DNA of 64,000 bases from Cladopsammia gracilis (lineage: Eukaryota > Cnidaria > Anthozoa > Scleractinia > Dendrophylliidae), in assembly GCA_022457155.1 (NCBI GenBank), contig JAJGOT010000199.1, positions 1,333,898-1,397,897 of the forward strand, in the 5' to 3' direction. Of the stretch, positions 1 through 9,513 are shown piece after piece (the stretch's first letter is position 1; every line of letters starts with the position of its first letter). The position numbers and the translations under genes are program-made. Below the pieces are notes generated by a model that worked only from the letters and a program-made list of their open reading frames with translations, was not told the origin of the DNA and did not search any database.

Positions 1-119
1 TGTATCTGTCATTGTTGTCAAGGGAGAAGGCAGGAATTAATTTGAGATCAGCAGTTGTTTTTGATACCTTATGGGAGGGGTGGGAAGGATTTAAACAAGT
101 TGCCTCAAGTCATCATCTA

Positions 120-329
120 GCTGTATTTGATCCAGAGGTCCCTTTGAATGTGTTTACGGTGGCTGTATTTGATCCAGAGGTCCCTTTGAATGTGTTTACC
201 GTGGCTGTATTTGATCCAGAGGTCCCTTTGAATGTGTTTACGGTGGCTGTATTTGATCCAGAGGTCCCTTTGAATGTGTTTAAGGTGGCTGTATTTGATC
301 CAGAGGTCCCTTTGAATGTGTTTAAGATG
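120..329. repeat. 42-bp minisatellite, 5 copies
   Basis: Five head-to-tail 42-bp units, each containing TTTGATCCAGAGGTCCC and TTTGAATGTGTTTA, differ at only a few positions. As 42 is a multiple of three the array stays open as a repetitive peptide, but it lies in a PSMD11 intron and shows no sign of being an exon. A TTAGGGTTAGGG motif follows at 351-362. Confidence 0.95.
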
Positions 330-858
330 GCTCCAAGTACATGTACGGGGTTAGGGTTAGGGTGACACCTCCCTTTTTGAATGTGCTTAAATAAAGAGAT
401 TGAGCTTTTATTTAAATGCAGTTTTGCTTGATGTTTTCACTCTTTCCAAACAACATTTGAATAGGAAGCTCGATCTCTTTATTGCAGAGGAGTTAGTCAA
501 AGCTATTTGCAGGGAGTAATAATTTTAGTCTGAGAAAACTTTCTGTGGTAATTTAATAATAATTTGTGGAATGATTTGAATGCTTATATTTCAAACATGA
601 AAAAACACATGTTGAAAATGTTTCAGATTTTTATTAAAATTGAACAATTTAATTTGTTTGAAATTTCGCCATTAATTATTTTAGTGTGCTACACTGTGTA
701 GATTATAGCACATTTATTCGCTTGTTGGGAGAAACCCCAAAATCGAAAGATATTTAGGAAAAAATGTTTTTAGCCATGTTTGTTTACCATTGCTATGGAA
801 ACACTGATTAGCATAAAAAGAGCATCGTCCAAAACTCTCATCCAAGCCTAACATCTGG

Positions 859-1017
859 GCGAACTCGTAGCTGTGCAAACAATGTTTGTGATTGGCAAAT
901 GATACAATTGATATATCACTTGAACAATGCCCCTATCCCTAATCCCTATGCCAGCTGGACAAATCTATTGTTTTCTTAGCGAATCACAGACATCGTTTGG
1001 ACAAGTGCTGGACTACC
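859..1017. mobile_element. 159-bp MITE, deletion derivative of the transposon at 19.9-22.3 kb
   Basis: The first ~50 bp match the left end of the element at 19920 and the last ~100 bp match its right end near 22150-22252, including TTGTTTTCTTAGCGAATCAC. The two ends are joined at GATATA/TCACTTG. The copy is flanked on both sides by the 11-bp CTAACATCTGG (848-858 and 1018-1028), probably a target-site duplication. It lies in a PSMD11 intron. Confidence 0.85.
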
Positions 1018-1278
1018 CTAACATCTGGTATCTGGTATAAGCGCATTCAAAAAGAGAAGTGTAACCCCCAAAAAAAACTACTTGGAGTCACTTTAAAGGA
1101 CAAATATATATATTCCAAATGTCTGGGAATTTCCTTCAGAATACATGTATGTTATGAAGTTTCAATTTGATTGGTACATTACAGGGCATTGGTGAAGTCT
1201 TCAAATTTATTTGTTATAGTAACTTTATTTTTCCTTTTATCTGATTTATTGTCTAATAATTTCTTTCCCTCTTTTCAG

Positions 1279-4200
1279 ACTCACTTAGATGCATTGTATG
1301 ACAACCTGTTGGAACAAAATCTCAGCAGAATTATAGAACCATTTGCTCGGGTTCAGGTATGAAAGGACCACTTACCCAGACTGACACCAGTCATCTTAAA
1401 TGACATGGTGTTTGAAAGTTAACAACAAAATGGAAACAAAATCCTTGTGGCAAAATTGAAAATGAAATGTCATCTAATATTTAACACATAAATTGTTAGC
1501 TCATCAAATTTTATGAGTATTAGATCCTCTAACAGCTGGTATTAGCAAAGAAACCTTAAAAGAATAAGGCTTGAATAGGAAACCCATGATGTTGCAATAC
1601 CAATGCAATTTTCTCCATCCTTACTTAACACATGTACATGTAAATATAAGAGTTAGGGTAAATAAGGCCTCATAGAAGAGCATAGTGCTGGTATCACAGG
1701 GCCATAGTCGCACGAGGCTCCCCTAACATGGCCTCATAGAAGAGCATTGTGCTAGTGTCATAGGGTCATAGGCTCATAAGGCTCTCTTAACAAGGCCTCA
1801 TAGAAGAGTGTTGTGCTGGTATCACAGGGACATAGGCTCATGAGGCTCCCCTTACATGGCCTCATAGAAGAGCATTGTGCTAGGGTCATAGGCTCATAAG
1901 GCTCTCTTAACAAGGCCTCATAGAAGAGCGTTGTGCTGGTATCACAGGGTCATAGGCTCATGAGGCTCCCCTAACAAGGCCTCATAGAAGAGCATTGTAC
2001 TGGTATCACAGGGACATAGGCTCATAAGGCTCTCTTAACAAGGCCTCATAGAAGAGCGTTGTGCTGGCATCACAGGGTCATAGGCTCATGAGGCTCCCCT
2101 TACATGGCCTCAAAGAAGAGCATTGTGCTGGTATCACAGGGACATAGGCTCATGAGGCTCCCCTAACATGGCCTCATAGAAGAGCATTGCACTGGTATCA
2201 CATGGTCATAGGCTCAGGTCCTGTTCAAGTCAGAATGTCTTAATCTTAGCAGCTACTAAAGTCGCTAATGTTGCTGCAGGGGTATTTCCCTAAATAAAAG
2301 GTCCATCCATAGTTCACACATTTGATTCACATATGATATACCTGTATTCACTTCTACTAATGTATTGTTTATGCCTGGAAAGAAGCAATCAGTTCATTGG
2401 TTCATGATAGAATGCAAAACCTGATTAGTCGACCATAAAGTGTTTACTTTGTACAGGGGTGTAGCTAAGAAAACACTTAGCAGGCTCATTAACAAGTTCA
2501 GCCGGTTTTTCTGGCTTGTTCACTTTCAAAATCTCCCAAAGACTTTGTTTTTAGTGAAATTTCAGCCGGTGATAAGTTCTCTTTCAGGTCTGGTGTTGAA
2601 ATTAGCTGGTAGCCGGCTCTTAGCTACATCCCTGAATTTGTACAGTTGTCTGTTAAGTATGATCTTATGGGTTTGTGTATTTCTAAAAAAGAAGTGAGTG
2701 GAAGTCATCTTCAGTGTCAGATTCTTGAAACATCAATCAATATCAACAACAACAGTTATCTTTGGAACTAAACTCACCTGCATAGCTTGTGGGATTATTT
2801 GCAAATGAGCAAGAGAAGGAGGTCATTTTGTTACCCTTGCACATACAATCTGTCAGCTATGCAGGCCACACTAACACAAACAATCATTGTATACAATTTG
2901 TCAGTTATACAGGCTACACTAACTTGGACGATCACACTAAACAGACTTAGGTATTAAAATTAATGTGGGATTTTATAATTTCAATTTCTTTCAGATTGAA
3001 CATGTGGCCAAACTCATCGATCTACCACTGGTAAATAAACCTACATGTACTAAATAATATATACTCTCAGGTTAGTAGCCACTTAACACCCATGTCGCAA
3101 ATGGAGGTAGGTGCCCAAGGGGGCCCGGGGGCTGCAATCGTAATCGTACCCCAAGGCGCTAAAACACCCAACTGGCCTGCCCAAACCCGCAACCCAGCCA
3201 CGAGCCCCCCGAGCCAAGCACCCTAACTAGGGCACCCGTCACACTCAAGCCTGACAGGGGAATGCCACTGACCGGAAGTTGGCCCCAGCACTCCAGCAAA
3301 TATGAACGCTACAGACGCTATGCAAATACACCAAAAGCATTACCACGCAGGCAAGCATACTAGCGACGCCTAGCAAGGCTACCGACAAGACTCGCGCTCC
3401 TAGTCGTTAACTATGTTAAAAAAGCATTTTAACTGTATTAAATTCCCTCCAATAATAAGCTGTACTCAAATATAAGCACACTCAAAAGGCATGTAAATAA
3501 TAGTTTATTCCTAGGGCTTATATGCAGCAGCCCTTTTATTCCCTAAGGAGATAAAGTAACATTGATGACGGTGATGAGGGCTTATATGTAACACTTCAGT
3601 AAAACAACAATAACAACAACAAGCGTTTTAGAAATAATTTTATATGAATGCGTATCAATTGCCACCCACAAAACAGAGGCAAGAGCAAATTACTAGTTTC
3701 TCTCTTCTGGAAACAATGTCAGTGTGTCACTCATACAGTGTACTTCTCCCTTTGTACCTCTCATTAACCCTTTCACTGCCTAGATTGTCTAAGTCAACAT
3801 TCTTACAAAATAATCGTATTTAAAAGTAATAATAATAAGTACAGTCAAAGCTCCCATAAGCGGACACCCTCGGAAAGCAGAAAACGTGTCCGAAACTGGA
3901 GCTGTCCGCTTACGAGAATGTGTGAAGAACAGAGTTTATATGAGCTAGAGTTCAAACAGAGTTTCGTAAAGGTGGCCGTAAGTAGAACTGTCCGCTTACG
4001 GGAATGTGTGAAGAACAGAGTTTATATGAGCTAGAGTTCAAACAGAGTTTCGTAAAGGTGGCCGTAAGTAGAACTGTCCGCTTACGAGAGTGTCCGCTCT
4101 GAGAGCTTCGACTGTAATAAAAACGGCACCAGATGAATGTACTGCTATGCTAAATAGGTTTCATTTGAAGGGTCACACGGTAGGATGTCATCCACAGACT

Positions 4201-5444
4201 CAACAGTTAGAAACAAATAACATGACTCGAGGTTTTCTGACCACGCACAGGCAAAACATATCAAGATCAACAACAGAGTTACCTTAAGGCGGAATACAAT
4301 TGAAAGAGAAAAACTTTGAATGGGCCGGGACGAAGGAAACAACTTGGATGAGCTACATGTATTTTACATGTAATATATCAAACACAAGAAAGAGTGTTTC
4401 ATCAGGATATCCAAACACCGAGAAGAGGGTTGAAAAAACAAGAGGGGAGGAGAGTAATATATCAAACACGAGGAAGAGTGTTTCATCAGGATATCCAAAC
4501 ACCGAGAAGTGGGTGAAAAACAAGGGGGGGGGGGAGGGGAGGGAAGTAATATATTAAACACGAGGAAGAGTGTTTCATCAGGATATCCAAACACCGAGAA
4601 GTGGGTTGAAAACGAGGCGCAGCCGAGTTTTATTAACCGACTGCAAGGTGTTTGGATACCTGATGAAACACTCTTTCGAGTGTTTGATTGAGCTTCTCAA
4701 ACTGATCATTAAATCATGTGGAGAAAACGAAGGAATAAAATCACTAAAATCTATGCAAGTTAAGACCGGTTATCCAAACCTCATACACGGTAGTGATTTC
4801 TTTTGTGTTCTCGTCATGATCATATTAATGAGTTTTGGAAACAGTGTTTAAGAGATTAACGGTGCTATCGAAGTAAGAACATTTTAAAATGGCAAGTTTT
4901 ACTTTTTAATACAAAAAGGTTTTTTGAAGGTGAGGTGTGGGGATTCTGACCTAAGGGTATTAGTGATGCTCGAAAGCTGGAATTTCGTGTTTGATGGGAT
5001 GACCAAAAGCTTATTATGTTGCTTTTATCTTTGTGCAACATTTGCAGAACGTGGTAGAAAAGAAGCTTTCTCAAATGATTCTTGACAAGAAGCTACATGG
5101 TAAGTTGATAACGTTGTATACGTACTTATCTGTGGATATACGTGCTTATCTTATACGTACTTACTAGTTACAAAACTGTGCAAACATCAAAACGATAACA
5201 GACGTGCCGCAGCTCAACCCACACACTGCAGTCTGATAAACATCCAAGAAAAAAATTCAAATCAGCCAGTGTATTTTATGCATTTTTTTCCTCATTTTCA
5301 GGCATTCTGGACCAAGGTTCTGGAGTGTTGGTCGTGTTTGACGAGACGCCAGTTGATAAAACATACGAAAACACATTGGAATTGATTCACGAAATGGGAA
5401 AAGTTGTTGATGCTTTGTACAGTAAAGCTAAAAAGCTTCAGTGA
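1279..5444 (+). CDS. PSMD11: 26S proteasome regulatory subunit 11 (Rpn6), C-terminal exons, partial
   Basis: Four coding exons: 1279-1356, 2995-3030, 5048-5099 and 5302-5444 (stop TGA 5442-5444). All have AG/GT borders and matching phases (0, 0, 1), giving the last 102 residues of a protein of about 420. Recognisable pieces are [21 protein letters not shown] (one Leu/Tyr-rich helix, here cut to its core), [25 protein letters not shown] and the end [10 protein letters not shown]. This is the end of the PCI domain (winged helix) plus the C-terminal helix that joins the proteasome lid bundle. Rpn6 clamps the lid to the 20S core and ATPase ring in cytosol and nucleus. The upstream exons lie before the window. 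An AATAAA at 5506-5511, 62 bp after the stop, gives a very short 3' UTR. Introns hold minisatellites and MITEs. Family identity is from remembered vertebrate sequence and is nearly certain. Confidence 0.95.
1664..2216. repeat. ~61-bp minisatellite, about 9 copies
   Basis: Head-to-tail units of roughly 56-63 bp contain GGCCTCATAGAAGAGCATTG, TATCACAGGGTCATAGGCTC and AGGCTCCCCTAACA. Two sub-variants alternate (CATGAGGCTCCCC versus CATAAGGCTCTCTT), which suggests that a higher-order two-unit block was amplified. It sits in the PSMD11 intron between exons 1279-1356 and 2995-3030. Confidence 0.95.
2454..2634. mobile_element. hAT-like MITE, 181 bp
   Basis: Terminal inverted repeats CAGGGGTGTAGCTAAG and CTTAGCTACATCCCTG (one mismatch) begin with the CAGGG typical of hAT ends. 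Flanks ACTTTGTA and AATTTGTA match at 7 of 8 positions, as expected of an aged 8-bp hAT target duplication. It has no coding capacity and is in a PSMD11 intron. Confidence 0.75.
3071..3420. other. GC-rich segment of unknown nature in a PSMD11 intron
   Basis: About 350 bp that are clearly richer in G+C than the surrounding AT-rich intron, with C-runs (AACCCGCAACCCAGCCACGAG) cut short here to their pattern and few A/T tracts. I see no long open frame, no tRNA-like promoter boxes and no inverted ends. It may be an insertion of foreign composition. Confidence 0.4.
3842..4114. mobile_element. TA-flanked MITE, 273 bp, with internal duplication
   Basis: Imperfect TIRs begin CAGTCAAAGCTCCCATAAG on the left and CAGTCGAAGCTCTCAGAG on the right (reverse strand), both running into GCGGACAC. 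TA dinucleotides flank both ends (3840-3841, 4115-4116), as for Tc1/mariner-type elements. Inside, a ~80-bp block starting CTGTCCGCTTACG occurs twice in tandem. Confidence 0.8.
4364..4690. repeat. Three tandem blocks plus inverted end of a dispersed repeat
   Basis: The block AATATATCAAACACGAGGAA...CATCAGGATATCCAAACACC is repeated three times (starts near 4371, 4457, 4549). It is followed by GCGCAGCCGAGTTTTATT and an inverted copy, GGTGTTTGGATACCTGATGA, so the whole can fold back. A related single copy lies at 28908-29005. It is probably the end of a nonautonomous DNA element. Confidence 0.75.
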
Positions 5445-5569
5445 TGTTTATTCATGTTATTAGAAGTGTATTGGCCGATTTTTACGCTGCAACATTTGAA
5501 GTAAAAATAAAAAGGAAAACAAAATTTTTGACTGAAGGAATTTACTAATTACCAGTTGTGATGTAATCT

Positions 5570-5825
5570 GTTGCATAATTTAGTATCCCAGTAGACCTTG
5601 CGGGCGTACCTTTTGACCATGTGCTCGTGAAGCCTGTAAGCTCCGTATCGCTCGATTAAACCATTCTGTTGTCTTAATCCGGCTCGTTTCTCTGCTAAAT
5701 AACATTACATGGTGTCAGAAGCGGTTTACAAGGACCATGACATCTTTCCGAGTGCAGCTACCGGAAAAGTTTGACTTTAGTCGTCAAGAAGATTGGCCGA
5801 AATGGAGCCGGAGGTTCGAACCAGG
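5570..5825 (+). mobile_element. Ty3/gypsy LTR 3' end, primer-binding site and gag stub
   Basis: The sequence TAAATAACATTACA followed by TGGTGTCAGAAGCGG looks like an LTR ending in CA and then a tRNA primer-binding site starting TGG (5710-5725). Shortly after, an ATG at 5737 opens a gag-like frame starting MTSFRVQLPEKFDF and reaching WPKWSRRFE. The match to the remembered gag family stops near 5820, where the frame passes into unrelated DNA starting GGGGCACCCAACGACC, itself resembling a transposon end. No second LTR or pol of this copy is present. The left LTR border was not found. Confidence 0.6.
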
Positions 5826-6753
5826 GGCACCCAACGACCCTTTTCTGTTAAGTATCTGTTCGGAGAGGTATAGGTTCCCTAGAAAGTTCGATACCGCGAA
5901 GGATCCTACGAATTTCGAGATGGCAGTTTTATGCCTTTTCCCTTCCATCCCTTTATAAACTACCCCAAATGCTGGCTTGTTAACATTTTCCAAACCTGCT
6001 TTCGATTTATAGCGAGGAGAGGAAGAGAGTTATCTGTCACCCTAGGGTTAGGGTTCATCCTATAAAAAGGTAACCTAAAATTTTCGGCTATCAAAAGGCA
6101 ACATTGGGTGACCTAAGTTTCGAGAATTTCCAAAAACGACCTGAGGTTTTCGGTAAATGGGTAAAACATGCCTAAAATTCGTGAAGACCAAAGTTCCCCT
6201 AGAACGACCGAACAATTTATATTTAAGTACTTAGTTAGACAGTCTAAATGCTCATCATTGAGTGAAGACGTACGACGAATATTTTGTGGTTCGCCGAAAT
6301 ATAATTTTCGAGCGGTCAAAGTTCAATGAACGCCGCCAAGAAGAACTCGAAACTGTTGACATCACAGCGCTGCATGCGCTCGCCGAACATTGCAAATGAT
6401 GAGTTGATTCGAGATCGAATTGTGGTTGACCTTCCAGATGCCAGAGCGAAGCCGTGAAAAAACAACAAACCCTGTTACGAAGTGACTTCAAAGAATTTGG
6501 TGAAAGCAGGAAGGACGTCGATGCGGTGAAGGCGAAAAAAACAATGAAAGGAATATTTTAAATGTGCGTTTTTACTCCGATAAGACAAAACTATGGTTCT
6601 AAAAACCAAGCACATGCCGAGCGCGGCAGCCATTTTTGTAGAATTTGTATGTGACCTGACGACCCGGTAAATAATAAAATATGCGTGCATAAATTTGCAT
6701 GCACTAATGTCACCAAACAAAATGTAATTTCTGGCGTTTGAGTAATGGCAATA
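5826..6753. other. No gene recognised
   Basis: The beginning GGGGCACCCAACGACCC may be one end of a DNA transposon whose other end I could not place. Only short frames are present, and none looks coding. Confidence 0.4.
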
Positions 6754-7277
6754 CCTTATTATAGGAAATTAACAATGCACTTAATTAACACGATTTTACA
6801 AAATTCGCGTTAATTTAATGTATCTTAATTAACGTCGATGTAAATTTAATGCACGCTATTTTACAACATTGTTATTTTAAAGCGCCTTTATTTCATTACA
6901 AAACCGTATTAGTTCATGACTTCTCTATTGGCTCTTCAGAGTCACTATCTGACAGGACGTCTTCGTTTAAAATCGAGTTCAAAATGTCTTTTGATTGATC
7001 TTTATACTCCTCTGTCTCCCCGAGAGGATAGAAACATCCGTGCAATTGTCTCGGAAGGTTTTATTGACGGAAGCCAAAACGCAGTTTGGCGTTCAGGAAT
7101 GTAAAGTGCGAGTTTGCAGAATTATGAAAATCGCAGTAAATAAAGCAAGATGCTTATCGAAAAATTCGAGTTAATTTTATGCATGTAAACTTAACTTTTG
7201 AAAAATTCGCGTTAATTTAGTGTAACGTAAATTTTCTTCGCGTTGTCAACGTGCATTGTTAATTTCCTATAATGAGG
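6754..7277. mobile_element. TA-flanked TIR element, 524 bp
   Basis: The ends CCTTATTATAGGAAATTAAC and, on the reverse strand, CCTCATTATAGGAAATTAAC continue into AATGCAC, so the TIRs are at least 27 bp with one mismatch. TA duplications are at 6752-6753 and 7278-7279. Sub-terminal GCGTTAATTTA motifs repeat inside. No transposase frame. Confidence 0.85.
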
Positions 7278-7279
7278 TA

Positions 7280-7403
7280 GGCCTTTATCACGCCCCGCCA
7301 TTTTGTATAAAAACAAAAGATTTTTGCTCACTCAACCTCGTTTTCAACTTTTTCACTGCGAGGCTGGACGAGGAGTCAACATGGCCGCCGCGTGATAAAG
7401 GCC
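7280..7403. mobile_element. TA-flanked MITE, 124 bp, abutting the previous element
   Basis: TIRs GGCCTTTATCACG and CGTGATAAAGGCC are perfect; TA flanks are at 7278-7279 and 7404-7405. The left TA is the same dinucleotide that closes the element ending at 7277. The family includes the truncated copy at 19300-19424, which shares GAGTCAACATGGCCGCC and AAACAAAAGATTT. Confidence 0.85.
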
Positions 7404-8439
7404 TATCAGACAGAAATTGATATTTCTACGGCACAGGACCAGCAGGGGCTGGGTTCGACTGTTACAGGGCATGATGGGTATCATGATGCCTTTGAAGTCG
7501 CAGTTTGTCACGTGGTGAGGCATTCTAGGCCTGCACCAGTTCATTAATGTTTTTTCTTTTCATTTTTAAGAGGATTTATCATGATTTATATTTCGTTTTG
7601 CTTAGCTTTGTATTGTAAAGTCTCGTAGGATGGGCTTGTATTGTTTTGAGCTTGAGCCATGGTTCCTAGATTTCCTGCTTATTGTTTTCCCCACAGGGTT
7701 TTATTTTTCTGGCAGGTTTTTTATGGCCGCCGTTCTAACCGCATTTTATTTTGTGAACGGTTGCTCAGTTCTGTTAAGTGTAGTGGAAGTTGAGGATATA
7801 TCTAGGTGTAATTGTAGTTTCGAACTTGTGTAGTTCTAACGGGTTGCTGGTGCGAGGTCGTAGTGAACCAAAATAAACCTAATGGATTGTACATGTCTGC
7901 TGTGTAGTGGAGTTGAAATAAAAAAAGAAAAGCGGCGGGTAAACCTTACCTCATACCGCTTTGCGCATGATTAATTATTCCGGACGCCGAAAAATAATAT
8001 ACTAATATTACGAGGCATTCTTTTTTTCTGGAAATCATATACTTGCCCTTAAAACTTTACTTCTCAGACCAAAACTAATTTTCTCGACCAATGCTACAAC
8101 CTAAGACAAAATTAGTTGGGAAGGTTTGTCAAGCGCTAAAAACTAACACTATCTTTGGGTTTCAGCTCAATTAAAGGCGCGCGCAACGCTTTTTATAGCC
8201 CCCCTCTCTCAAATCCAATGTTGTAAGATGTCTATACAAAAGACAGCAACTTTGAAAGAGGGGGGATGAGGGGGGAGGAAAACAAGGAACGTTCCCAACA
8301 CTTTTGTCTTTGGTTGTAGTCTCAGCCTTTGTCATTACCCCGCCCCGATATTGCCTCAAGGGATCCTCATCATCGTCATCTTTATGTAGTGTGTAAATCC
8401 CATGAGGCATCACACCAACTGTAAAACTATTTGCTAATA
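7404..8439. other. No gene recognised
   Basis: AT-rich intergenic DNA between COX7A and the PSMD11 3' end. The longest open frames are under 85 codons and have no recognisable motif. Confidence 0.4.
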
Positions 8440-8620
8440 GGCCATTTGCACGTTGGCGTCATTTGACTACAACTACCACAATTCATTTCGTTTTTCCTTT
8501 CTTATTTAAATTTTGTAATCCCAGTGCGGTTTAAATAACAATAGCCCTAATTTGCACTACAAAACAAAAACTGAGGGATTCTGGTAGTTGTAGTCATATG
8601 ACGTCATCGTGCAAATGGCC
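8440..8620. mobile_element. MITE with ~40-bp TIRs, 181 bp
   Basis: Inverted ends GGCCATTTGCACG and CGTGCAAATGGCC are perfect and continue through ACTACAACTACCA / TGGTAGTTGTAGT with a few mismatches. I could not fix a target duplication with confidence. Confidence 0.8.
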
Positions 8621-9117
8621 GATTACCTCTTTAGTCTTATAACAACTTGTATTGATAAACACAGAATCAGGCTACATGATTCTCCATCGAAAACAATACA
8701 ATATGTTTCCTTGTTTACGCAGCCAATAAACAATCAATCACAAAACATCAAGTCGCTTTACGATCCGCTCATTAGGGAGGAAGGGGAGGAATTTAATCTT
8801 TAATCTGAATAAGGAGGAGCAATTTTCATCCCTTCGGGTGTTCGCTTAGTACATGTTTCACTGTATTTTTTACTTTTTTTTTCATGTTTGTCCACAAAAC
8901 TTCTAATAAAAAGTATTGTGCTGTCCCGGTGTTTTAATAATATGCGAAAGTCACTGAGGAAGCATATTGCTGTTTTTTATCCCGCATGTTGAATTCCACC
9001 ATCAACTTTAAAACTAATCCGCATCCCGCCTGCTGAAATAACGACATCTGATCCTTAAAATATCTTATATCCCAAATCCCGCCTCGACCTATTTTGCAGG
9101 GTCAAGCCCAAATCATA

Positions 9118-9386
9118 CCGTCCAGAAGGACGTCGGACACCTTATTGAGACTTATATAACGGAGTCACTGGTTCGCTTTCAGGTTGGGGGAGTTAATTTA
9201 GGACTAAGCAACCCGAGAAGCCAGGTGGTACAGTGGTAGAGTAGGCTAAGCCTAAGCCAAGCTGAGGTCACAGGGGGGATTTTAGATTTTCTTTTTTACA
9301 CTTTAAAATTTATTGAAAATAAAATTCTAAGTGTCGACATTACGTTATATAAGTCTCAATAAGGTGTCCGACGTCCTTCTGGACGG
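9118..9386. mobile_element. TA-flanked MITE with ~46-bp perfect TIRs, upstream of COX7A
   Basis: The arms CCGTCCAGAAGGACGTCGGA...TATATAACG at 9118-9163 and their reverse complement ending at 9386 are essentially identical, which suggests a recent insertion. TA flanks are at 9116-9117 and 9387-9388. The right end is 127 bp before the COX7A start codon, so the element may abut or contribute to the promoter. A tRNA-like GGTGGTACAGTGGTAGAG inside lacks a partner B box. Confidence 0.9.
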
Positions 9387-9472
9387 TATTTGAACGCGGA
9401 GAAGGCCCTGGGAACGAGATTGGACGGCGAGAGGTCTGGGAGTGATATCCCAGGTCCTCACGGACAGTACTG

Positions 9473-9483
9473 CGGCCATCTTG
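9473..9483 (-). promoter_or_regulatory. YY1-like motif at the COX7A transcription start region
   Basis: CGGCCATCTTG, read on the minus strand as CAAGATGGCCG, matches the YY1 core AAGATGGC and lies 30 bp before the start codon. YY1 sites near the start are common in nuclear respiratory genes of animals; binding here is inferred. Confidence 0.4.
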
Positions 9484-9513
9484 TTTCTGCTCAGCCGCGT
9501 CTTTTTTTCGAAA

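Noticed and set aside
351..362. Telomere (TTAGGG/CCCTAA motifs here and at 6045, 47668, 62997)
   Set aside because: Only two or three units each; chance or tiny interstitial motifs, not telomeric arrays.
12..365. 117-codon plus ORF with AVFDPEVPLNVF repeats
   Set aside because: Translation of the 42-bp minisatellite in an intron; no exon borders.
1664..2216. CRISPR-like array
   Set aside because: Unit variation is in the repeats themselves with no unique spacers; eukaryotic minisatellite.
9220..9260. tRNA-like GGTGGTACAGTGGTAGAG inside the upstream MITE
   Set aside because: No box B or anticodon arm follows.
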